From: Stenopsyche tienmushanensis
Taxonomy: Eukaryota; Arthropoda; Insecta; Trichoptera; Stenopsychidae
NCBI GenBank assembly: GCA_008973525.1
Contig: WACJ01000076.1
Span: 1-64,000, forward strand
Length of the DNA: 64,000 nt
Direction of reading: 5' to 3'
The notes beneath the pieces are model-generated. The model did no database searches, was not told where the DNA came from, and worked only from the letters and a program-made list of their open reading frames with translations. A program made the position numbers and the translations under genes. Shown here piece by piece: positions 1-11,700 of this stretch (the stretch's first letter is position 1; every line of letters starts with the position of its first letter).

Positions 1-227
1 AACCGTTCGAGTTAAAAACATTCATTAGCATTATGGTATAGTCACCAAGCATCTTTGAAGTAATTCATCCCTGGACAAATCTTTATAATTGGTAGAGATG
101 TGTTTTATCTCTTGGCCAAGAAATGGAGTCAGGTCTCAAGCCTTGGATATTTTTTAAAGTAATGGTTTTCTGCCATTTGCACCCAGCTTTTGATCACTGC
201 CGGGCTCTTTTTTTTTAAGAATATTTT

Positions 228-640
228 ATGGCATTAAGCATGGAATATAATGTCGTTCAAATATCGCTGCGGCTTTGCTTGGTGGCCCACGTATTCGGAG
301 GTCCAATTTCGATACTTTGCCACATAAATCTGTCTTATTTTGCATATTGGGTTTGTTATGTTGACTTAAAAGGCATCAATGTTTGTGGTTTAAAAAGCAT
401 AACCTGCGTTTTAAGATATCTCCAAAAGGAGAAGTCTAAAGGCGTTAAATCGCACGATTTCGCTGGCCAGTTCACCGTGCCGCCGCGCGAGATAACCAAC
501 CACGCCTCAAATCGTTAGTGTAAATGTCCATCGTGGCATGCGCTGTATGGAACGTAACGCCGTCCTGTTTGAAACCACATGCCGTCGGTGTCCATAACAT
601 TCAGTTTAGGTCACAATAAGTGTTTATTCTCGATCTGTAG
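228..640 (-). pseudogene. Tc1-mariner/IS630-type transposase remnant
   Basis: Read on the minus strand, this stretch gives the catalytic-core signature of insect IS630/Tc1-mariner transposases: a QDGVTFHTA block near 545-580, then, after at least one frameshift, VNWPAKSCDLTPLDFSFW near 440-475. That second block is the usual NWPxRSxDLxPxDFxxW motif around the last catalytic acid. The frame is broken by a shift and a stop, and neither end of the element is visible, so it is a dead internal fragment. It lies downstream of the last PUS7 exon seen here, probably inside a PUS7 intron. Confidence 0.75.
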
Positions 641-781
641 CGCTGCCGTTATGACAATGCTAGTATCGTGTTGTAAGAAGTACAGATCTATGCATGATCG
701 CTATAACCTCAACCATATTTGAGCTTCCTTATTGAAAGACCCTATAAATTCACTGCTTTCATCATTAAGTTCATTCATATT

Positions 782-1018
782 CTACGTAAAGAAGTACACA
801 CTCGTTTCTCTGATAGATATTGTAAAATGCTCATCGTAATCTGTCACATCTATTTCGCTAAAGGAAACAGTTTTTAAGCTGAGGGATGAAATCAAATTTA
901 CTGAAAATGCAAAGAGCTTGCGGTTTACATTACAATTGAAGATTAAAGGAGAATCCAAGCATTGTTCAATTTCAAGCTGTAAATTTTGTCGAAAAATAGT
1001 CTTAGAAATATTCACCTG
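782..1018 (-). other. Orphan open frame behind an acceptor-like site
   Basis: On the minus strand an open frame of about 77 codons follows a plausible splice acceptor (a pyrimidine-rich tract ending in CAG near 1016). It ends at a stop just left of 782. The product contains QCLDSPLIFNCNVNRKLFAFSVN and resembles no family I recognise; it does not match the missing C-terminal half of PUS7. It may be a terminal exon, a transposon piece or chance. Confidence 0.2.
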
Positions 1019-1019
1019 T

Positions 1020-2779
1020 AAAGGAATCTGAGAAAGAACTCAACTTTTAGCAGAAAGGAGATTACATAACATTTTGAATTTATTTATATTATACATTTTA
1101 ATAATACTTCCTTATGTTAAAAAGAAGAAGTTAAATTGGTACAAACGTTTGGATCTTCAAACTAACATTTACTTTGTTATATAAATAAAGATGAATAAAT
1201 GAAAATGGCTTAAGATTGGCATAAGCGTTAAGCTGCAAATTTTGAAGCTGATTGCTCAAATGCAGATACAATAATTTCATTGCTGTCTTATACTTCAATA
1301 CATATAGATTTATAAAAGACAGCTTTAACCCTAAAAAGGTTGAATATTTCCATTGACTGGTAATGAAATATTTAAGAGCTTGCTAAAATTACATCAACTC
1401 AAATTCTTGCATTGAAGGAGTAAACTCACAGAGGTCAAGTGATTTGGGTTTCGTGTAAATATTTTATGAGCTATCGAATGTTCTTTCATCAACAACTAAC
1501 AAGTAACTGATTAATATATAAGTATATGGGCATGTAATGGGCTAAAAATGGAAAATTGATGTTTTATTAAATAATCAAACCGTTTGTACTACATTGTAAT
1601 CTAGGTATCCAAATTAATAAGACATCATGTTAGTTTGAAATAAGTAACTATATTATTTTAAAAATATATACCATTAGTTTTATATTACTAAAAGGCATCC
1701 AAATGATTTTGAGATAGATGGGGGTTTTAATAATCGAAATGGATTTTTTAGCAATACAATATATCAGAAATATACATAATACCTTTGTCACTCATTTTTC
1801 TCTCAAAGTTCTATTCAAAAAACAAATTATCCAGGTGACTGGTTGGCACTATCTAAACACCTTTTTCGGTATTATGCAATATAGTTTAAAAGGGTTGTAA
1901 GTAGATTGGATAATTCAACTACACCCCAACGACTAAGGATCGAGTTCAACCCAAACTTTTGAATGCTCTCGCAGTTCTCTTTTATATCATACATTTTAGA
2001 TCATCCTACGCTGTATTTACTTGCCAACTTTAGGTAATCCTAAATAAAGGATTTAGGTAATCCAGAATCACACTTTTGTATTTTGTTACTAACGAAGCTT
2101 TGCTGTATATATGTACTATACTTATATTGGGTTGTCAGATTACAGAGGACACTGGATTAGACTGGGGCCAGATTACTGCGGGTCTACTGTACCTTCCAAA
2201 TTTAGTTTCTTGCATACCTTTCGTATTGGTAGAATATACTTTATATACTTTTCATTCACTAAATAACAAAGTGACAACTCTGGCATTTTTGAAATTGATT
2301 CTACTGAAAAAACTGAAACTGAAAATGTTTACAGCCCTTTTAACACTTTCACTGTTGTTTATTTGACCGGATTTTTTATCCCTTGATTGATTGTGCCGTA
2401 TGAGCAAGATGCTGTATGCTAAAGTGGGTATACATAAGCACATGCTAGGCTTGTTCTTAGCATGGATTGAATTAATAGTAGATTAGTAAATCATTATTTT
2501 TTAAAGTCATATTCAAAATATTCAAAAGGCCTTTAGACATTTTTGGTTTTTTTTTAATATATATATGGCAGCTAAAACGGTTGTTTTAGATTAAAAAAAA
2601 AATTTAAAACGACTAGTACATACTAGGTGGTCATTAGTTATGGATCGATACAAAACCTATACATAATAAAGAGTCATAAGGAATATATGTATATCAAAAA
2701 AAATATAACAAACAATGATAAAAAACGAGCTTTACAAGCTCATATTGAAAGATTTTCTTTCCAAATATGCAATACAAAC
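1020..2779. other. AT-rich stretch, no gene seen
   Basis: This is probably PUS7 intron, because the last PUS7 exon in the window ends in a clean splice donor just to the right and its remaining C-terminal exons are not found to the left. I searched both strands by eye for the conserved TruD segment around IHSYQS and did not find it. The rest is AT-rich with homopolymer runs. Confidence 0.5.
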
Positions 2780-5700
2780 CTTATTTAATGCATTGACATA
2801 ATCTTTTGTTTTGCCGGTCCCTTCTTCTTTTCTCAGTGCTTGTAGAAGTTTGAGTTCAATACAATTTCTGAATTTAGTAATTCCTGAAAGGGCACATTGA
2901 GCATTATTGGTTTCTTTGTACTTTTTCAATGCCTCAAAAAATTGACCTTGCGGTTCGAGAATCAAATCTACCGCCTAAAACAAATATATGATATTTCTTG
3001 TTTGTTTCTAAAATTTCACATACTTTCAAAATACATAAATAAAAGAGACCTCTTTAAAATTTCCCAATAAAAGTTGTTTTCCAACAAAAAAAGTAGGAAC
3101 ATCAACTCTACTTCCGAATCTTTGCAAGCCATAATAATTAATAAAGCCATTATTCTTCAAATTTTCCACTGAACTTGAAACCACATCATTTGGAGCGACT
3201 ACATTTCGTAAAGCTATTCGGAATCTAAAAAATAAACAATTGAACAAGTTTAAAATAGGAAATATTGATGTAGCTCATAAAAAAATATGACAGTTCAAAG
3301 TATAAAACATTTGAAAATTAGTAAGTGGAACTAGTGTTGTATATTGAAAAGTGAAAGGAGTGATTTAAAAAGTCAAATTGATTTATTTTTTTTCTTCTAA
3401 AAAACAAGGTGATAAGAAAAACAACTGATAAGAAACAATAGTTGCTAATGTTGGATGTCTAAGAGTTAGTAGTACTAGTTCATAAATAGGTTCTTTAGCA
3501 TTTTGTTTATATATGAATACATATAAAATAATACATCTTATCATATTATGCCTGAGCGCGAGGGTATCTGCTTCATATATATAAAAGAATATTTCAAGGG
3601 TATTCAAAAATGACACCATACGTCAATAGATCGGTGGGTTTAAATATATTTTTGTGTGAAAACATTTTCACTTAAAATATAATTAATAGATGTCCTTGTC
3701 TCCCACGTGCAATGTGTTAAAATGACTAAGATTTCCTTTATTTCTGAGAAAAGCTGTTGATAAACACACTGAACTTGACATACGTAGCAATAGGAAAATT
3801 AATTTTAAAGTTTTTGGGCCTATAACAATCCAAGTTCCTGATACAACAGAATAAAAGTAAAAAACATAAAATAATTTAGCAGAACTGCCGACAGATGAAG
3901 CAAAGGGACATGTCTCCATATCCAAGTCTAGTAATAACTTTATTATTATATAACTAGTTAAAACACCATTTAACTGAAAAATCCTAGCAGAATAGGAAGA
4001 GATTGTCAAAATTTAATATTTTTAAAAACAGATACCCTGAACTAAAATCATTTTTATGTAGCTATAAGAAACTACCCTAATATTCACAAAACTGTTTCGA
4101 GTTGCTAGTCAGCCCAAGCAAAAAAGAATTAGAGTGCGAAAAGTTAAATTTAAATTTTCTTCATAATTTTTAACTTTCGTCAAATTCTCATCTTACATTG
4201 ATTTACTTTGTCTATTCTTTCTCTCTTTATATTTTCATACATTTATTATCTTTTTACTTAATCATGTTTTTGATTGACTGAAGCTGATACTTTTGAAACT
4301 TTTTTCTATATTAAAACTTTGTATACGGGTGCGGCTGATGAGAGATTACACCTGTACGCGGGGATATCCACCTCGCGCAAATCAATAATAATGTATGATT
4401 AACCGCTTCACACGGCACATATATTTATTCGTAGTTTTTTGTTAACTACGATGTTTTAAAGTCACTATTTAGCCATTTTTTAAACAAATAACATAATGTA
4501 TGAATACAATTATGATTATATACACAAAATAGTAAGTATTTAAACATACAATCAGTATTTAACTAAAGCGTGATAACTGAAAAAGCATTCTCCTTTATGA
4601 AGTGGCACTTTACAAAAACCACAAATGTATCTTGTTTCTCCACGTTTTTTGTGAGCACTACAGACACGACATTTTTGAGTGGGATATTTTACACGGCCAG
4701 TTGTCACTATTTTTTCTAATTTATGCTTGCGAAAGTCTTGTAAAAGCCGAGAAGGGTGGTTTTGAACATTTATTTGCCACTGATTACATGTTGATGTTGA
4801 GGGTTTTAGTATCAAAAATTGAGGCGAAGATTGAGCTGCACCAGATGGAAAGACGTCAGACGTATCTTCTAATGCCCAGTATCTACTGACTAGATATAGA
4901 AACTTACAGACTAGAAAAAGCAAGCCCGGATCTGTTGTCCAATAGTCTTCTATCCTATCTTTTTGCACCCTTCCCATCATCAAATTCAGTCCGATGAATT
5001 TCTTCATTTCTCGAAACGTAATATGGGTCCATTTTCTTGTGTTCTGGCGAGTCTTAAATCGACTTAAGTTTTGGCTGTGATATTTATTAGATTCATTTAC
5101 AAAAATAATAAACAAATCATCACCAAAATATAACTTTACACTATTTATAATATTATCAAAGTCATTTGGTAATACGTTTATTCTTGGAACACCCAAAAAT
5201 TGTTCAAGAACAAGCAGATTGTCAATTTCAGACCATTCAGAAATATCACTGTCTGTGTCATTATCACTTTCATTTTTTGAATCACTTTGTACACTACATG
5301 GTCTAGAATCTCTCATAGTTGGGAAATAGTCACTATTATCAGTTAATTCAACGTCTGATAAAGCATCGTTTAACTCACTATCATCTACCGAATAATCCAA
5401 CCAGAATTCACAATTACATATTTCATCGGCGTATCGTTCCAAACTACTTTCACCCGAATCAATTTTATATTATTCGATTTCAATAATTATGAATTTAACA
5501 AAAATAAAGGATGTCTTCATCACAGGACTTTCAAAATGCAACTGATTTGTTTGAAATGGGAAAGATAAAAAATATGTCATTTGAGCATAATATATTCCAG
5601 ATTTGTGTGTCAACTTAGGTCTGGGTTGAAGAAAAAAAAAAATGTGCAAATACACGAACTGATAGCTAGGTGTGAAAAATGTGTACATAAATGTCAAAAA

Positions 5701-8700
5701 AATATTTGAAGGGTATTCAAGTGTGATGCCATATGTCGATAGTATATTTTTCTCCTCTGCTCAAATATATTTTAGTGTAAATAAAATTATCTTAAAATAG
5801 CATCAATAGATTTGTTATGGTATGTAGTCAAATCATACCGACTGGTGTCATAATCACTCTCAAGCGTCGTGAGTTATTTCGTCGACAGAGATTACAGTCT
5901 CCCGCGCTCAACGAATGGCACGCCGAGGACTGTAATCCTCGTCTCCCGCACACAATGTGTTAACATATAGAAAGTTCTATTAAGGAAATGAAGGAAATCT
6001 CAAAACTGTTTCAATGTTGTTATATATGCACTTTTTTTCAATATGAATATGGTTTCCTTACCTATTTCCCTTGAGCTGACCTAACTTTAAATTATAATCT
6101 TTAAACTGAAAATTCCCCACTCTTATATTCCGTAGCGGTTTACAGCTTCTAATTATCTTGTTTGGATCTACTTTTTTTAAACTGAACCATTGAGATGTTT
6201 TAGCTCTTCTATCTTTAGTTCCACAATATCCAAAAACTGCTGGATTAACACTGAAAATAAAAATATATCGTTAATCTTTATATATTTATAGTTTAATCTT
6301 TATCGAGTATTTCAAATTAATGAATTATTTTACTTAACAATTCTCTCTTAACAAGGCTTTTTTAAAAACCAACTAATTAGAATTTTACAAAGTATTTTTT
6401 CAAAATAAAATTTTATTGCAAATAATTCCAATATATTTGAATTTCTAGAAAAATAAATGATTTCTCCCAATTTAACATTAATTATCATTACAGTATGTAA
6501 TAATGATATTACAAATCAAGTACAATTATGTAGTTTGGAAAATGCAATGAAAACATTTTACTAAGAAACTCGTTAAAATAAAATAAAAGCTTTACAAAAA
6601 CACTTAAATAATAAATTAGGTTTCTTCATACGAGATTTAATCAGAAGTATACTTTTTTATTAAAGATTGTATTTTTCTTTCATTCAGTATGGAAAAGAAT
6701 TTTTACAGTTCTATGGAACTCATGAGATTTTATCTGTATTATTATTTTCTTATTGATTACAATCGAATAGCTTATACAAGATTGACCATGGAACGATGAC
6801 CAATCCATTGTTTACTTTGTATAGATTAAATAACTTCTTGCATTACAATTGTAGTCCCACAGTATAGTTCAATCGTAGACTTGGACCACAATCAACAGCA
6901 CTAGTCATTGATGGGTTATTTAGCTGATGCAGATAATAAAAAGTGAATTATGGATCAGTAACACAAAATTTCAATTAACTCATAACTAATCTTAAAATTT
7001 GTGTCTTAAAAAGTGTATACACTTCAAAAGATACTTTGTAAATGTAGTTAAATTTTTCTAACAGACAATTAATAATGATAACAGACAACTAATCACAAGT
7101 AAATACTTTTTCATGATTATATTCATAATAGCTTAACTGAAAATTCATATTAAAATACATTATACTTTTTCATGTGTAATCGATCGGCGATCTGACTCGC
7201 TGCATCCATAGTATCGCAATTTTCCTTATAGAGAACAAAATGAACATATTCTCCTTTCCATTTCCATTTTTCTCGAGTATCAATATGATCTGCAAAAACA
7301 AATTTTAATAGCTTATAGTTAATTGGAATTCACAAGTATTTACACACTCTATAGACGAATTACTTTTCTAACAGGTCAAATATTATTACGATCAAAAAAA
7401 TATTTCAGATACATATGAAAAAAATCTTTCTAATTTCTAATCTTTCTAATTTATTATGACAATTTTTTCTTTGTCTGTAATGAATCAATAATTGCACATT
7501 TCTCACATCAATCCTCGAGCAAAATTTAAAGAATCGTTTTCAACTAAAGCTCTGATTATTTCAAACAAATACTCGTTTAAAATAATCAGTTCGTTTGCGA
7601 TGATTTTGATACGGGGATCGTTGCTACTGTAGTCTACTGAAAATATTAGCATACAAATCAATATTGGCGAAAACTAAAATAAAAATTTACAAGACAAAAT
7701 GAAACATGAATCATGACTGTATGCATCTCGAGAGGTATTAGAAAAAAGTTTTAAGAAATATTTTCTAACCCTCGAGACTAAACCACAGGGTGTTGAGCGG
7801 ATGAGATCATAGGCAAGACACGAACAATGCCTGATCATTAGCTTTATTTACTAAACAGACCATGCAGCATGAATTTCATTAAACCGTATTCCTCAAACTA
7901 TTTTACGTTTAGCCTCAAATAGCAGCAAATCCATTTAAAAATATTGATCATACAAAGTCAAAATAATAAAAACATCATCGTCAAATCTAAAGAAAAGCCA
8001 CTAATGCATATAACACATCACACAATACGTTAATTGGATTTTTTAAAAGGAATTGTGAAAAAATAATCCCAAATGAAGAAGAAAATAATTGAAATGAGAA
8101 AAAATCCTATGAACTTGAGTGTTGCATTATTTATTTGAAATAATCCCATTTTTCCATCGTGTGCTCTATGAAAAGAGATCTTACAAGATGTTAAGCTAGA
8201 CCAGTGATAATATATGTTACCTCCTTTTATGAAATTTGTAAACTTGAATATTTTTTTATCACCAACTGCCACAGTAGATGAAACAATCTTCCTTCCGAAT
8301 GCTTTTTTCACAGCATTATGAACTGCTGTTCTCATTTCTTTAGTCATCATAGAAGCATCAATCTTAAAACAAATAGTTTAATTCAATAGATTATATAAAA
8401 TAAACATCTTTGGAAATTTCGATTGTTTTCTGTAAAGATATACACATAATTAAAAATCTTCCCGTCACAAGTGACAGTGAGAATACGGTGTTAATGATAC
8501 ACTTAGAAAGGGTTATCGTCAAATGAGATGTAATCAGTCTCAGTGAAGTCAAAAAATGAAACCAAAGAAATGCTATTTATTTATAAGCAGCATATTATTT
8601 GATATTCCTACCTTTTACGTTCATGAAATTGTAACATGAAGAGAAAACAGGTTGGAAAATCCCCAACATAAGAAACGGGGTTGCCATACAAGCCTGTTAA

Positions 8701-11700
8701 TTTCCTTTTTTAAGGGAAGGATTTTTACAACAGTGTAATGATACTCGGCTGAATGACTCACTCCAAAATGTTCACGGCCAAAATCATAAGCAAATTCCGA
8801 TTTAACAATCCACTTACCTTAACAACCATAGCAATGACATTGTTTACAAAAGCATACAAATGATCGACCTTTCTGGAAGCATGATTAGCATTCCCCAGTA
8901 TCGATAAGGATGACAAACTGTGCTAGAAGCATGACACAATAACGTGATAAGTGATAAGAGCAGCAACATAACTTCCATAACATAACCCATATTCCATAAC
9001 AACTGGGCAATGAAAAGCCTCTCCAAAGTGGGGACAATAAAGATGTTAAAGAGAAGATGTCGTCTTTGAAGTTCATCGCCTGGAAATCCACCCATCCACC
9101 CCCCCCCCCTCCCTCTCCCTTTATTGAGTCTTTCTCGCCGACATTACGAGTGACGCGGCAGCTGTGGGTCGTCGGAAAACTCACGCTGAGGATACCGTCG
9201 CGCCCTGGAGGGGTTGAAGCAGAAGAAGAGAGAGCGACCGACCCGCAACGAAGATAACTGGGCCCCGATATTCGGCTAGGACTCGCCCACATTACAAAAT
9301 ATTACTTATTTTTACTATGTTTAAAAAAGATTACTTTGTGTTACATTAAGAGAAGGTATTTATCTCCATCTATTGCCGCTATCAAATCCTATATGAGCAT
9401 TATTTACTCTTATTTTATTGAATTTGGAATGCTGGTAATCACAGGGAATCTGTCCTGGAAAAGATCGAGATCAATGGAAGAATATTGATATTGATAGACC
9501 AAAACTCACTACATCTAACATAGTTGATATTATCCAATAGTATATTACATATAGGATCTTGCCGGTTCAGATCCGGGAAAGCTGAATGACCTAAAAGAAC
9601 GCCCGCACACCGTCCTCGGTATACATTCACTCGGGTGACCCGCTGGACGAGTGTTCAAAATAAAATTAGAAAGTCATGCTACCTTCAAACTGATGAAAAA
9701 TGGTTATGTAACCAGAAAATAAAAGCAAACAATAAAAATTACAGATACATATAAACATGTTTAAAGACATTCCAAGAATAGAAAGGTACCATACATTAGA
9801 TGATGATGAGCCGATATCGTTAATGGAATTAGGTCCTTGTCAAACAATTGGGGAATTGTCAAAGCTCAGTCGTCCAAAGCCAACAGTTCAGAGTTGCTTT
9901 TGTCATATAGGTAAATTAAATAATCAAAGAATTTAGGTTCCCCATGAATTGTTACTAATCACACTAGAACAGCGAGAACAATATATGCACCTCCCAATCA
10001 GTATGAAAGAGTGTAAATTGTGACTCGCAATGAGAAATTATGTGAAATAACCCTAAGTGAAAAATACATTGGCTTCCTCTGTCAGTCATATTTTCCTACT
10101 CTTGGACCATCTTTAATACACATTGAACTATACTGTTCACGCAAGGACCAGTATTGAGTCAAATTAGTGGCATTAAACATTTTAACGATATAAAAGATCC
10201 TTCACCATGTACAATAGAATATCACCGGAGCAATTAACTTTGAATCGTTTGAATCTTGTCAAACAATCAAAGCAGTAGTAAATATTTAACGATTAGAGTG
10301 AATGAAACAAAAACTCATAAAAAAACTATCAATTATAGTCAATAAGAAAAGATTATTTGCTAAATAATATTAAGCTTCATTCTGCAAAATCATTACATAT
10401 CGCACCCTCTAATTACCATGCAGTTAAGTTTTTAGAACACTCATTACAAAATAAAAATTATAATAGTAAGATAAAAAACTATGTGAGTACATTTTTTTTT
10501 AAATTCTGAAATTTTTAAATGGTATTAAAAAATTTTTAGACAAAATTATTTTAAGAAATTGATTACTTTTCAGTTTTTTTTATAGTATTTAAATCACATA
10601 TTATAAAAGAGTTTTGAAATAACAACCTCTAGCTTTTCATGTCTATCATTTTCAATTAAAGCCAATGTGTTTATTTCATCCCAAGTTTCCATAGGTAAAA
10701 CTTCCAAGTTATATTTACTCGAAATAACCATTTCTTCTTTATTTTTCTGTTCAGTCTTGACAGTGGAGCATGGCACATTTTGATTTGTCAATTTGGCTAT
10801 TTCTCCATCGATATTTATTTCATTTACTTGAAAATCTGCATATCTACAAATATTGTGAAAAATAAATTATATTAAGTGTAATTTAAATTTAAATTGAAAT
10901 TCATACAGAAAATGGTTAAACATTCTGATTTAAAACTATTTTTAACACCTCACGTATGAGTTTTTAAACATAGTTTTTGGTCACTCTTTGTATAGGGAAA
11001 GTGCTCGATTTAAAAAAAAGTGTTTCAACAAATTCTCATGAGACAAGTAATGGCGAAAAATGTGAAAAAACATGGCATAAAATATAAAACTATACGTCAT
11101 GTGTTGAGAAATACATTTTAAATAAATGTACTACCATTATCTGCAAAGAAATTACCATCAACATAATTCAACCAAAAAATACTTTCAGAAAAAGTTCGGT
11201 CATGATATTGACGTTCATCACATATTTATTGATTTCCATCAGGCATTGTAAAGTATCAACTAACATATACATATATAATATCTATTGTTGCAGTGATCTA
11301 ACATTACAAAGAAATACACATTACTGCTTAAGATGGGAATTTTTTATATACTTACTGAAAACAATCTGAACATGCATTGAAAGTATTCATTTATTATAAT
11401 GTTATGTACTTAAATTCTGGACCACTTAATCAAGGACATTGATGTGTCTGTTGTTGAAATGTTCGTCGTTAAGCTCATTTGTCTCCTTTCTTATTTTAAT
11501 GTCACCTTCTTAGCCTTTGGAGGAGTGAGCAAATTAAAAATCGATGAAGTCGTTGATGCCATAATCGCTTTACACCAATTACTTTCTGTCAGTTCCTATC
11601 AGCGTAAGACAATCTTCAATTCGAGGCAGACTCAATTGTAAATAAATACTACATACATATAAGAGCATTTCAATGGCGTGTTTTCGTTGATGAATTTATT

